From Lachnospiraceae bacterium (GTDB lineage Bacteria; Bacillota; Clostridia; Lachnospirales; Lachnospiraceae), in NCBI GenBank assembly GCA_022788085.1, contig JALEWA010000027.1, positions 1-64,000 of the forward strand: a DNA stretch of 64,000 bases, in the 5' to 3' direction. Made by a program: the position numbers and the translations under genes. The notes below the pieces were generated by a model. The model was not told the DNA's origin and made no database searches. It saw only the letters and a list, made by a program, of their open reading frames with translations. Shown piece after piece: positions 1-8,900 of the stretch; position 1 is the stretch's first letter, and each line of letters starts with the position of its first letter.

Positions 1-62
1 AAAATAATAAAAACACAGACATGTGCAAGTTTACTTGCAACTGGCTGTGTTTTTGTTATTTT
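1..62. repeat. Strong hairpin at window start (18-bp stem with nested hairpin); part of a structured repeat family
   Basis: AAAATAATAAAAACACAG (1-18) pairs with CTGTGTTTTTGTTATTTT (45-62), one T-G wobble; nested TGCAAGT(24-30)/ACTTGCA(33-39). Confidence 0.7.
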
Positions 63-136
63 ATAGTGCGAAGCATGCGACCGAGATGAAGCGGAGCGGA
101 ATCGAGGTTGGCATTGCTCGTACGTGGTGAGATTCT

Positions 137-316
137 CGGGGCATAGTGGCTTGATTTCTCTTCACATGCCCCGTTTTTCTCTCACACTAGCATTGATATT
201 ATCTCTTCTCGGGGCATGGTGACCCGTTTCTACTTCACATGCCCCGTTTTTTTCTCACACCAGCATTGACATTGCTCTTCTCGGGGCATGACAACTCATT
301 TCATTCTCCTATGCCC
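137..316 (+). repeat. Three-unit tandem array of terminator-like hairpins (period 72-73 bp)
   Basis: CGGGGCAT at 137, 210 and 282; matching ATGCCCCG at 166 and 239 and ATGCCC at 311; the first two are followed by TTTTTCTCTC or TTTTTTTCTC. Confidence 0.8.
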
Positions 317-489
317 TTAACACTGTTTTCTCCTCAAAAAAAGATTCGATCGTTCAATCTCAGTATGCGAAAATCGACAAATTCTAGTTTAGCAAATTTA
401 TAAAATATAAACTTTTCTTTACCATTTATGATACAAAAAAACAAGCTGATGTATATTTTTTCATTAATATACATCAACTCATTTAATAA

Positions 490-678
490 ACATACTTTGT
501 CTACAGTCTGAAAGCATTTAGAGATTGTGCAATATTGGAAAGTATAATTATTCCTGCATCCGTAACGGAAATGATAGACCCATTTTATGATAGTCCAAAC
601 GTAACCATCTATACTCCTGCAGGAAGCTATGCAGAAGCATGGGCAGCAGAGAACGATATCCCATGTGTAGCCCAGTAG
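490..678 (+). pseudogene. Remnant of the C-terminus of a BspA/LRR_5-type leucine-rich repeat surface protein
   Basis: Open frame with no start codon: ...LKAFRDCAILESIIIPASVTEMIDPFYDSPNVTIYTPAGSYAEAWAAENDIPCVAQ*, typical of LRR_5 C-terminal caps; preceded by in-frame stops at 484 and 487. Confidence 0.65.
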
Positions 679-852
679 ATAATACACATAAGGATGAATA
701 AATAGAATATTCGGATCAAAAGGTTACATTTACCTGTAAATAACAGAAAGTAATAATTCTATGAGAAAAGGATAAGAGATACGGGAAATCGGCGAATGGA
801 AGAGATGTGAAAAAGATATTTATTTGGAGTAAATGAATAGTCAAAATAAGCG

Positions 853-880
853 TTGCCGGATAATTGCATTATGTTATAAT
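853..880 (+). promoter_or_regulatory. Possible sigma-A promoter upstream of the Rpn-family gene
   Basis: TTGCCG(853-858)-16 nt-TATAAT(875-880). Confidence 0.35.
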
Positions 881-982
881 GTAATAAAAACAACATATCA
901 ATTACTACATATTAATAGAATGTTTTACTTTTCAAAGATATATCTGCTTGCTATAATATATTTATATTAATAGTAAAAGGAG

Positions 983-1888
983 ATGCAAATGAACGCTAAT
1001 AATGGTGTGAAAGTAAATCGAAAAGTAAAGGATTCCCTGTTCCGTTTTCTATTTGGAGAGAGTAAAGAGAATGCAATTAGCCTGTATAATGCAGTGAATA
1101 ATACAGATTATACAGATGTAGAAGATTTTGAATATACTACATTGGAAGATGTAATATATATGAAGATGAAAAATGACGTATCCTTTGTTTTGGATGCTAA
1201 TCTGAACCTGTATGAGCATCAGGCTTCCTATAATCCCAATATGCCCTTACGCGGATTTATGTATTTTGCTGATCTGTATCGGCAGTTAATAAAGGATGGA
1301 GAAAGCTTATATGGGAAAAGGCTGATAAAAATTCCTACACCTAAATATATTGTATTCTATAATGGTTCGAATGATGATATGGCAGAGGAACAGACAGAAT
1401 TACGATTATCAGATTCCTTTGAGACAAAAGATGGAAGCAATGCATATGAATGGACTGCTACAATGATAAATATTAATAGTGGTCATAATAAAGCATTGAT
1501 GGAAAAATGTCGGATATTGAGAGAGTATTCTTTATTCATTGCAAAGATAAAGCTATATGGTAGGACAAATGACTTGAGAACAGCAGTAGATAAAGCCGTC
1601 ACAGAATCAATTAAAGAAGGAATTCTAAAAGAATTTTTGGAAAAACATCGAAGGGAGGTAGTCAACATGTGTCTAACAGAATTTGATGAAATTAAATATG
1701 GGGAGATTCTTAGGGAAGAAGGAAGGGAAGAAGGAAGAGAAGAGGGGTTAGAGCAGGGCTTGGAAGCACTTGTAGATAGTCTGAAAAATTTTCTGCCGGA
1801 CTTTGAGTCACTTTATGCTACGGTAACTAAGAATGAGGCATTTAAGAATGTTTCAAGAGAGCAGGTAGAAAAGTATTATAAGCTTTAA
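983..1888 (+). CDS. Rpn family recombination-promoting nuclease / putative transposase (PD-(D/E)XK fold)
   Basis: 301 aa; KVKDSLFRFLFGE N-terminus, DANLNLYEHQAS catalytic-type motif, LRGFMYFADLY, and C-terminal GREEGREEGLEQGLE typical of the family. Confidence 0.85.
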   Translation: MQMNANNGVKVNRKVKDSLFRFLFGESKENAISLYNAVNNTDYTDVEDFEYTTLEDVIYMKMKNDVSFVLDANLNLYEHQASYNPNMPLRGFMYFADLYRQLIKDGESLYGKRLIKIPTPKYIVFYNGSNDDMAEEQTELRLSDSFETKDGSNAYEWTATMININSGHNKALMEKCRILREYSLFIAKIKLYGRTNDLRTAVDKAVTESIKEGILKEFLEKHRREVVNMCLTEFDEIKYGEILREEGREEGREEGLEQGLEALVDSLKNFLPDFESLYATVTKNEAFKNVSREQVEKYYKL

Positions 1889-2145
1889 ATAGAAATCTAT
1901 CGTGCAGTTTACGTCAAGAAGATTATGAAGGAATTTTATGTAAACTATTTTCGTTGATTTTTGTAATATTATATATTATACTTATGCTCGAGAGAGCAAC
2001 GAAAATGGGGAATTAAAATAAAAGTGTAAGATTAAATAAACCAATAGGTTTGTTTTGGGTTGCATAAATTACATATGTGGTTTGTGCAACCCTTTTTGTG
2101 TACTGTAGCATTTTTAGATATTATAATTCTAAAAATCAAAATTTT

Positions 2146-2441
2146 ACATCGGAAATAGCTCGTATAAAAGTTTCCGGTGCTCAAAAACGCTATTTTTTCA
2201 ATTATCAGCACCGAAAATCATTTTTTTACAAGATTTCGATGCTGATTTTTCTAAAAAATGGCGAAAAAAGCACCGATATGGGCATAAGATGAGTTTTTCG
2301 GTGTTACCTGCTTTTGCAAAATGAAGAAAAAAGCATCGATATAATCAAATGATAAGATTTCCGATGTAGATTTTCAAAAAATGAGGTTACAAAACCAGGA
2401 AAAAAGCATCGATATAATCAAATGATAAGATTTCCGATGTA
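2146..2441. repeat. Five-unit array of degenerate short hairpins (spacing about 62-73 bp)
   Basis: Arms: ACATCGGAAA/TTTCCGGTGC; AGCACCGAAA/TTTCGATGCT; CACCGA/TCGGTG; CATCG/CGATG; CATCG/CGATG. Confidence 0.7.
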
Positions 2442-2490
2442 GTCTTTCAAAAAAATGAGGTATAAGAGTTAGAAACACATGGAGGTTGAA

Positions 2491-3555
2491 ATGAATCAGG
2501 AAGATATTGATAAAGTGAATGAGGCATTAAAGCCGTTATTTGATAGAATCAATGTGTTGGCAAATGGAGCCGGATATGGACAGACTAATTCCAGTGAAGA
2601 GGAAAGGAAAGGCAATCCAATCCTGAATTGAAGAAGAATATGAAGCAGGAACAACAGTATACAGCTTTATTTGTTGCCTGTATTGCAATATCAGTGTCTC
2701 TGCTGACAGTAATCATGTTTTTGCATCCGTTGTTTGGTTATTTTGATCTTACTACGTTACATAGTGTTCTTCTGGGAGTTAGCCAGTTAGCTGGAATTAT
2801 AGGAGCATTTATCATACTACATAAAAAGCATAAATTGCATGAAGCGAACAAAGCAAAGTATGATAGGGACATTGTAAAAAAGGCATTACATGAGGTTCTT
2901 CCAAATGCAATCTGCAGACCGGAAGCATTTATAAATCCGACAAGGCTGTATCAACTGGGTGTTGTTTCACAATACACCAATGCGAGAGGAAGTTACTTAA
3001 TTGAATATGATAAAAATGGACAAAATGCTTTATTTCCAACCTGACATTGACATATGAAACAGAGGACAGCGAGGGTCGCACCAATTCAAAGACTGTATTT
3101 TCCGGACAGGCGTATATTCTAGAATATAGATCGCAAGTGCCGGGGAATGTCCGCATTATGACAACCTCAAATAATAATGTATTGCATAAAGAAAAACTAA
3201 ACGTCTTCAAAAAAGAGAAAGAGGTGAGGAAAAAAGCGAGACGGAGAGTATGGAGTTTAACAATAATTTTGAAGTATATGCTTCAGATGAACATACCGCA
3301 TTTTATTGTCTTTCACCTTATGTCATGGAGCAGTTTCTTGAGATGAAGAGGATTTATGGGAAATTTGGTGTCGCAATTACAGGAAATGTCATTTCCATTG
3401 CGTTAAATTCTAAATTCAGTCTGTTTGAGATGCCATCTCTGAAAGGTCAAGTAGATAATATGTCTGTCAACAACTCAAAGCGGGAGTTGCAGAACGTGTT
3501 AAGCTTTGCTCAGAAAATTGAAGATTCAATAAATGGGAGAAAATGTAGAAAATAG
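2491..3555 (+). pseudogene. Frameshifted DUF3137-like membrane protein gene
   Basis: Consecutive pieces in different frames (2491-2631, 2628-3044, 3047 to ~3240, ~3240-3555) give: two TM segments, then LTYETEDSEG...VFSGQAYILEY, then MEFNNNFEVYASDEHTAFYCLSPYVMEQFLEM, the conserved order of DUF3137 proteins. Confidence 0.7.
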
Positions 3556-3627
3556 TAGAAATAGATAACAATCTATGCTATAATAACGCACGTAACAGTT
3601 AACATAATCTTATGGAGGGAAAAGGAA

Positions 3628-4095
3628 ATGACAGATTATGAATTAGTGGCCGCTATGATGGCTGGTCTTGGAGCATTTTTATTTGTATTTGTGATTATTG
3701 CCATTGCGGTATACGTATTATATGGTATGTCACATATGAAGGCTTTAAAGCTGATGGGTTACCAGAACGCATGGGCAGCATGGATCCCATTTTATGGCAC
3801 ATATGCTTTAGCAGACTGCATTCCGGAAACTAAGGAGAACGTAAACATTTTTGGACTTTCTATTCCAGGTACTGTTTTCAAGTTCTGGTGGGTTCTTCTG
3901 TTTATTCTTCCGTTTGTTCCTGTTGTTGGAAACATCTTAGTATTGGCTTTACAGATTATCTGTTTAGGAAAGTGCTATACTAGCATTTATGCAAACATCG
4001 AGGGCGTTTCTGAAGACAACGTAAAGGTAATCGGATATCTTTCAGGCTGGATTAATCTTATTGCAGTTGTAAAGTTCTTTACATATAAGAAATAA
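3628..4095 (+). CDS. Small multi-pass membrane protein, function unknown (DUF5684-like)
   Basis: 155 aa, four hydrophobic segments, MGYQNAWAAWIPFYGTYALAD motif; RBS ggaggg upstream. Confidence 0.6.
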   Translation: MTDYELVAAMMAGLGAFLFVFVIIAIAVYVLYGMSHMKALKLMGYQNAWAAWIPFYGTYALADCIPETKENVNIFGLSIPGTVFKFWWVLLFILPFVPVVGNILVLALQIICLGKCYTSIYANIEGVSEDNVKVIGYLSGWINLIAVVKFFTYKK

Positions 4096-4110
4096 GGTAT
4101 TAGAAAGCAG

Positions 4111-4147
4111 GCTGCATGGGTTATTATGTGAATCCATGCAGCTTTTT
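4111..4147 (+). terminator. Rho-independent terminator
   Basis: GCTGCATGG(4111-4119)/CCATGCAGC(4134-4142) followed by TTTTT. Confidence 0.85.
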
Positions 4148-4314
4148 CGTGTGATAGGAAATTGCTGTAACGTAGTGGTAGCTATGATGATTGCCGCTGG
4201 GCATCATCTTTTTCATTTTTTTCGAAAAAAATAAAAAAAGTGCTTGCTTTTTTTAAAAACATGTAATATACTATTCATTGTGCTGATGAGTTACACAGTC
4301 ACTTAAATAAATAT

Positions 4315-4387
4315 AGCGCTATCGCCAAACGGTAAGGCAACGGACTCTGACTCCGTCATTTTCAAGGTTCGAATCCTTGTAGCGCTG
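4315..4387 (+). tRNA. tRNA-Gln (anticodon CTG)
   Basis: Acceptor AGCGCTA/TAGCGCT, anticodon stem ACGGA-CTCTGAC-TCCGT with CTG at 34-36, T-arm CAAGG-TTCGAAT-CCTTG. Confidence 0.92.
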
Positions 4388-4394
4388 CTAACAG

Positions 4395-4421
4395 AAGCTC
4401 TCGTTAGACGAGAGCTTTTTT
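4395..4421 (+). terminator. Rho-independent terminator after tRNA-Gln
   Basis: AAGCTCTCGT/ACGAGAGCTT followed by a T run. Confidence 0.9.
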
Positions 4422-4460
4422 GCACGATAGCCATAAGCAATTATAGTATAGGAGAACGGT

Positions 4461-5300
4461 ATGTTTCAGTTAGGAAGAAAACAGGAATTATTTGTAGTAA
4501 AGATGGTTGATTTTGGCGTGTACCTTGGTGAAGAGGTCAATGCCGGTATGGATGACAGAGTGCTTCTGCCAAAGAAGCAGGTACCGGAGAACATTCAGCC
4601 AGGCGATAAAATAGAGGTATTTTTATATAAAGACTCCAAAGACAGGATTATTGCAACAACAAAGATGCCAAAGCTTATGGTAGGAGAAGTAGGATTGCTT
4701 ACAGTATCTCAGGTAACCAGGATAGGAGCATTCTTGAACTGGGGACTTGAGAAAGATATTCTTCTCCCATATAAAGAGCAGACAAAGAAAGTATTTGAGG
4801 GTGAAGAAGTACTGGTAGCCTTATATATAGATAAGAGTAAAAGACTTGCTGCAACTATGAATGTATATGAATATCTTGATACAGACAGCGAATACCGGAA
4901 GGATGACATGGTAACGGGTACTGTATACCAGATGAGCGAAGAATATGGAGCTTTTGTTGCAGTAGATAACCATTATTCAGCGCTGATTCCTAAGAGAGAA
5001 ATCTTTGGAGAGGTCAGAGTAGGCGATACTGTGAAAGCAAGAGTAACAAGTGTAAAGGCAGACGGGAAGTTGGATTTAAGCATTCGTGAGAAGGCATATA
5101 TTCAGATTGAGAAGGATGCACAGAAGATCCTTACTATTATTGACAGCTTTGACGGAGTACTTCCTTTTACGGACAGAGCAAATCCTGAGGTGATCAAGCG
5201 GGAAACACAGATGAGTAAGAATGAATTTAAAAGAGCTATTGGTAATCTTTTGAAGAAGGGAAAAATTGAGATAAGGGAAAACTGCATCCGCAGAAAATAG
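4461..5300 (+). CDS. cvfB: CvfB-family S1 RNA-binding protein
   Basis: 279 aa; tandem S1-like domains (MVDFGVYL, VTRIGAFLNWGLEKDILLPYKEQ) and C-terminal winged-helix KNEFKRAIGNLLKKGKIEI. Confidence 0.9.
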   Translation: MFQLGRKQELFVVKMVDFGVYLGEEVNAGMDDRVLLPKKQVPENIQPGDKIEVFLYKDSKDRIIATTKMPKLMVGEVGLLTVSQVTRIGAFLNWGLEKDILLPYKEQTKKVFEGEEVLVALYIDKSKRLAATMNVYEYLDTDSEYRKDDMVTGTVYQMSEEYGAFVAVDNHYSALIPKREIFGEVRVGDTVKARVTSVKADGKLDLSIREKAYIQIEKDAQKILTIIDSFDGVLPFTDRANPEVIKRETQMSKNEFKRAIGNLLKKGKIEIRENCIRRK

Positions 5301-5306
5301 AAAGAA

Positions 5307-5345
5307 ACCCTACAGGAAATGAACCTGTAGGGTCTTTGTGTTTTT
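5307..5345 (+). terminator. Rho-independent terminator between convergent genes
   Basis: ACCCTACAGG/CCTGTAGGGT followed by a T-rich tail. Confidence 0.75.
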
Positions 5346-5535
5346 AGACCATGACATCAATGTTGGCACCAATATTGGGGTTTACAGAACGCTCCATAGC
5401 GGCAGCATCAAGCATTTCTGTCATGGCATTGCCGAGATCCCTGGCCTGATCCAGAGATTTAGACAATACGGCGGTTCCGACATCACTAAGAAGATTTGTC
5501 TGAGCCAGATTCATAGATAAACCTGCTATATCCAT
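5344..5535 (-). CDS. YjfB family putative motility protein
   Basis: 63 aa MDIAGLSMNLAQTNLLSDVGTAVLSKSLD..., matches YjfB-family style. Confidence 0.85.
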   Translation of the reverse strand: MDIAGLSMNLAQTNLLSDVGTAVLSKSLDQARDLGNAMTEMLDAAAMERSVNPNIGANIDVMV

Positions 5536-5830
5536 AGGGATCCCTCCTTTGAAGTAACATACCCTGTAAACGTAAGGTATAACAAGGGTAATATATATAT
5601 CGGCAAAAACAAAAAAGGGATTAAAATATGCAGAAAAATATTTTGTATATCTTGCATAATTGTTTTAAAAGCGGTATTTTAGAAAAGAACATTTAAAAAT
5701 GCATAAATAAGTTGCGATTGTCTATAGATTTATTTGTATAAATGTATTAAAATATACTAAGAATGCAAAGAAACACAATTGCAAAAGATGAAAATCTTTG
5801 TTGATATTGTATAAGTAAGGAGTGTAGCAT

Positions 5831-6919
5831 ATGATTTCGAATCAGATTATGCAGAATACGATTGAAGGGATTAAGGCAATAGCAAGAGTTGAGCTGTTTG
5901 TCGCTGATATTGATGGTAAACTGGTTGCGTCCACCAAAACAATTGGAAATAATTTTGAGAATTCTGTTCTTGAGTTTGTAAAATCACCGGCAGACAGCCA
6001 GGAGATTCAGGGATGCCAGTTCTTTAAGATTTATGATGACCAACAGCTGGAGTATATTTTGATTGCTAATGATGCAGGAGAAAATGCATATATGGTTGGC
6101 AAGATGGCAGCATTTCAGCTTCAGAATCTGATGGTTGCATATAAGGAAAGATTTGATAAGGATAACTTTATTAAGAATCTTCTTTTGGATAACCTTCTTC
6201 TTGTTGACATTTACAGCCGTTCTAAAAAACTTCATATCCAGACAGATGTAAAACGTGCTGTTCTGATTGTAGAAGCTCCAAATGGAAAGGACGCAAATAT
6301 TCTTGAAAAGGTTCGTGAAAATTTTGGACAAAATGGAAAAGATTTCGTTACTGCAGTTGATGAGAATAATGTTATAATCGTAAAGGAAGTTGCGGACAGT
6401 GAAACGAACCGCGATATCGATAAATATGCTAAGAGCATTGAAGAAAACCTCAACAAAGATGGTATTAAGGATGTACATATTGCATATGGTACAAACGTTA
6501 AGGAAATCAAGGAAGTAAGCCGCTCTTATAAGGAAGCTAAGATGGCTCTTGATGTTGGAAAGATTTTCTTTGCAGAAAGAGATATTATTGCCTACAGTGA
6601 GCTGGGAATAGGACGTTTGATTTATCAGCTTCCAATTCCGCTTTGTAAGATGTTCATTAAGGAAATCTTTGGAGGAAAGAGTCCTGATGACTTTGATGAA
6701 GAAACATTGACTACCATAAACAAGTTCTTTGAGAATTCCTTAAATGTATCAGAAACATCAAGGCAGCTGTTTATCCATAGAAATACTCTTGTATACCGTT
6801 TGGATAAGCTGCAGAAGAGCACAGGACTTGACCTTCGTGTATTCGAGGATGCAATTACCTTCAAGATTGCCTTGATGGTAGTAAGATATATGAAGTATAT
6901 GGAGTCGTTTGAGTATTGA
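5831..6919 (+). CDS. PucR/CdaR family helix-turn-helix transcriptional regulator (sugar-diacid regulator type)
   Basis: 362 aa; N-terminal diacid-recognition-like region, C-terminal NSLNVSETSRQLFIHRNTLVYRLDKLQKSTGLDLR HTH. Confidence 0.88.
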   Translation: MISNQIMQNTIEGIKAIARVELFVADIDGKLVASTKTIGNNFENSVLEFVKSPADSQEIQGCQFFKIYDDQQLEYILIANDAGENAYMVGKMAAFQLQNLMVAYKERFDKDNFIKNLLLDNLLLVDIYSRSKKLHIQTDVKRAVLIVEAPNGKDANILEKVRENFGQNGKDFVTAVDENNVIIVKEVADSETNRDIDKYAKSIEENLNKDGIKDVHIAYGTNVKEIKEVSRSYKEAKMALDVGKIFFAERDIIAYSELGIGRLIYQLPIPLCKMFIKEIFGGKSPDDFDEETLTTINKFFENSLNVSETSRQLFIHRNTLVYRLDKLQKSTGLDLRVFEDAITFKIALMVVRYMKYMESFEY

Positions 6920-6921
6920 TA

Positions 6922-7057
6922 CTAACAAGCACTGCACAGAAGTATGAAAACAGCCTGTACAAGCTTGCTTGTTAAGGGCTGATTTCATACTGATGTATAG
7001 GGCGCCTAGCCCAAGCGAGATGAAGCAAAGCGCAATCGAGCTTGCAGTGCTTGTTAG
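6922..7057. repeat. Multi-stem structured intergenic element bounded by a 15-bp inverted repeat
   Basis: CTAACAAGCACTGCA(6922-6936)/TGCAGTGCTTGTTAG(7043-7057); inside AGTATGAAA/TTTCATACT, CAGCC/GGCTG, ACAAGC-TT-GCTTGT, GGGC/GCCC and AAGC/GCTT stems. Confidence 0.75.
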
Positions 7058-7066
7058 AGCCAAAGC

Positions 7067-7203
7067 AGAGAAAAAAGTAGTACAAGATTGCTTGTAAAAG
7101 GCTGTTTATGTATCTCTGTATAGGGCGCCTAGCCCAAGCGAGATGGATCGAAGCGAAATCGAGCTTGCAGTGCCTGTCAGAGCTAAAGCAGAGAAAAAAG
7201 CAG
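7067..7203. repeat. Second, partial copy of the 6922-7057 element, 123 bp offset
   Basis: TATAGGGCGCCTAGCCCAAGCGAGATG repeated at offset 123; both copies end AGAGCYAAAGCAGAGAAAAAAG. Confidence 0.75.
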
Positions 7204-7254
7204 TGCTTGATATAGTCAGAATATTATAGTTTTAAAAGAGTTAGATATATAGGG

Positions 7255-8001
7255 GTGAACCAGTTGAGAAATACATTAGGGAAAAAGCGTTCCGGCTTAG
7301 GCGAGAATGAACCGGTTATTTTGCTGGAGAATGTGAATAAATCATATACAGCAGGTGTTCCGGCATTAAATAACGTTAATCTGCATATTAATAAGGGAGA
7401 GTTTGTATTTGTCGTAGGAGACAGCGGCTCTGGTAAGTCTACCTTGATTAAGCTGCTATTACGTGAACTTGTTCCTACATCAGGAAGAATTTATGTAAAC
7501 GGCACGGATGTGATACGCTTGAAGCGCCGCCATATTCCTAAGTTCCGTAGAAATCTTGGAGTGGTTTTTCAGGATTTCAGACTTCTTAAGGATAGAAATG
7601 TATATGAAAATGTGGCATTTGCACAAAGAATCATACAGATGCCAAATAGAGAAATACGTAAGAATGTTCCGTCTATTTTGTCAACGGTGGGTTTAGCCGG
7701 AAAATATAAGGCAAAGCCAAGACAGCTTTCCGGAGGAGAGCAGCAAAGAGTAGCGTTAGCAAGAGCTTTGGTCAATAAACCGGCTATTCTTCTTGCGGAT
7801 GAGCCGACAGGTAATCTGGATCCGAAGAATTCCTGGGAAATTATGGCTCTTTTGGAGAAAATCAATAATGATGGTACGACAGTCCTTGTTGTAACCCATA
7901 ATCGTGAAATCGTAAATGCCATGCATAAACGTGTCATTACTATGAAGAAAGGCATCATCGTAAGCGATGAAGAAGAGGGTGAATATATCGATGAGGATTA
8001 A
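7255..8001 (+). CDS. ftsE: Cell division ATP-binding protein FtsE (GTG start)
   Basis: 248 aa ABC ATPase: GDSGSGKST, LSGGEQQRVALARAL, ADEPTGNLDP; adjacent to ftsX. Confidence 0.95.
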   Translation: MNQLRNTLGKKRSGLGENEPVILLENVNKSYTAGVPALNNVNLHINKGEFVFVVGDSGSGKSTLIKLLLRELVPTSGRIYVNGTDVIRLKRRHIPKFRRNLGVVFQDFRLLKDRNVYENVAFAQRIIQMPNREIRKNVPSILSTVGLAGKYKAKPRQLSGGEQQRVALARALVNKPAILLADEPTGNLDPKNSWEIMALLEKINNDGTTVLVVTHNREIVNAMHKRVITMKKGIIVSDEEEGEYIDED

Positions 8002-8887
8002 TACATTATTTTATTGTATCTGGCAGGGATTTCGGAATATTTTCCGGAATAAATGGTTTACGCTGGCTTCCGTAGCAACGATATCTGCATGTTTATTTTT
8101 GTTTGGATTATTCTACTCTATTCTTACAAACTTCCAGCATATCGTTAAAACAGCAGAGCAGGGAGTGTCTGTTTCCGTATTCTTTGATGAGGGTACCAGT
8201 GACGAGAGAATGAAGGAAATTGGTGAGATGATTACCAAACGTGTGGAGGTAAGAGAAGTACAGTTTGTATCTGCAGAGGAGACCTGGGAAGGCTTCAAGG
8301 AGGAATATCTTGGAGAATATGCAGAGGGCTTTACAGAAAATGTACTTGCTGACTATGCACATTATGATGTATACATGAGTGATGTTTCCATGCAGCCTGC
8401 ACTTGTTACGTATCTGGAATCCATAGATGGTGTAAAGAAAGTAAATCAGTCGGCTGTTACTGCTCAGACATTGACAGGTGTAAATGCGATTATCAGTTAT
8501 GTAACAGTAGGAATTATTGGAATCTTATTCGCAGTTTCTATCTTTTTGATTAGTAATACGGTTACCATTGGAATATCTGTCCGAAAGGAAGAGATTCAGG
8601 TTATGAAGTATATTGGAGCAACGGACTTTTTTGTAAGAGCACCGTTCGTGATAGAAGGTATGATAATCGGATTGATTGGAGCCATAATACCGCTTGCTGC
8701 TGTATATATGATTTATAATCAGGCTTTGCTCTATGTTGCAGAGCGTTTTCCATATCTGTCACAGCTGATGCAGTTTTTGGAGGCAAAGGCTGTTTTTGCT
8801 AATTTAACACCGGTTTGTCTTGGAATTGGTGTGGGAATTGGTTTTATCGGAAGCTTTACGACTGTTAGAAAGCATCTGAGTGTATAG
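7991..8887 (+). CDS. ftsX: Permease-like cell division protein FtsX
   Basis: Four TM permease, NIFRNKWFTLASVATISACLFLFGLF; start ATGAGGATTAAT overlaps ftsE end. Confidence 0.94.
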   Translation: MRINTLFYCIWQGFRNIFRNKWFTLASVATISACLFLFGLFYSILTNFQHIVKTAEQGVSVSVFFDEGTSDERMKEIGEMITKRVEVREVQFVSAEETWEGFKEEYLGEYAEGFTENVLADYAHYDVYMSDVSMQPALVTYLESIDGVKKVNQSAVTAQTLTGVNAIISYVTVGIIGILFAVSIFLISNTVTIGISVRKEEIQVMKYIGATDFFVRAPFVIEGMIIGLIGAIIPLAAVYMIYNQALLYVAERFPYLSQLMQFLEAKAVFANLTPVCLGIGVGIGFIGSFTTVRKHLSV

Positions 8888-8900
8888 GCAGGAGAAGTAT

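Noticed and set aside
334-687. 117-aa minus-strand ORF
   Set aside because: Cysteine/phenylalanine-rich composition; the plus strand encodes the LRR remnant across the same DNA.
2077-2292. 71-aa ORF
   Set aside because: Lies within the hairpin array; translation is low-complexity and not protein-like.
137-2441. CRISPR array at the tandem repeats
   Set aside because: Repeats are short palindromes with related linkers, few units, no cas genes; not direct repeats with unique spacers.
4145-4260. Weak repeat ATAGGAAAWTGCTG...GGGCATCATC shared with 29768-29800
   Set aside because: Only two short partly matching copies with a large indel; too weak to support an element.
5984-6510. Minus-strand ORFs inside the PucR-family regulator (and many similar antisense ORFs across the window)
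   Set aside because: Fully overlapped by strongly supported genes on the other strand; compositionally shadow ORFs.
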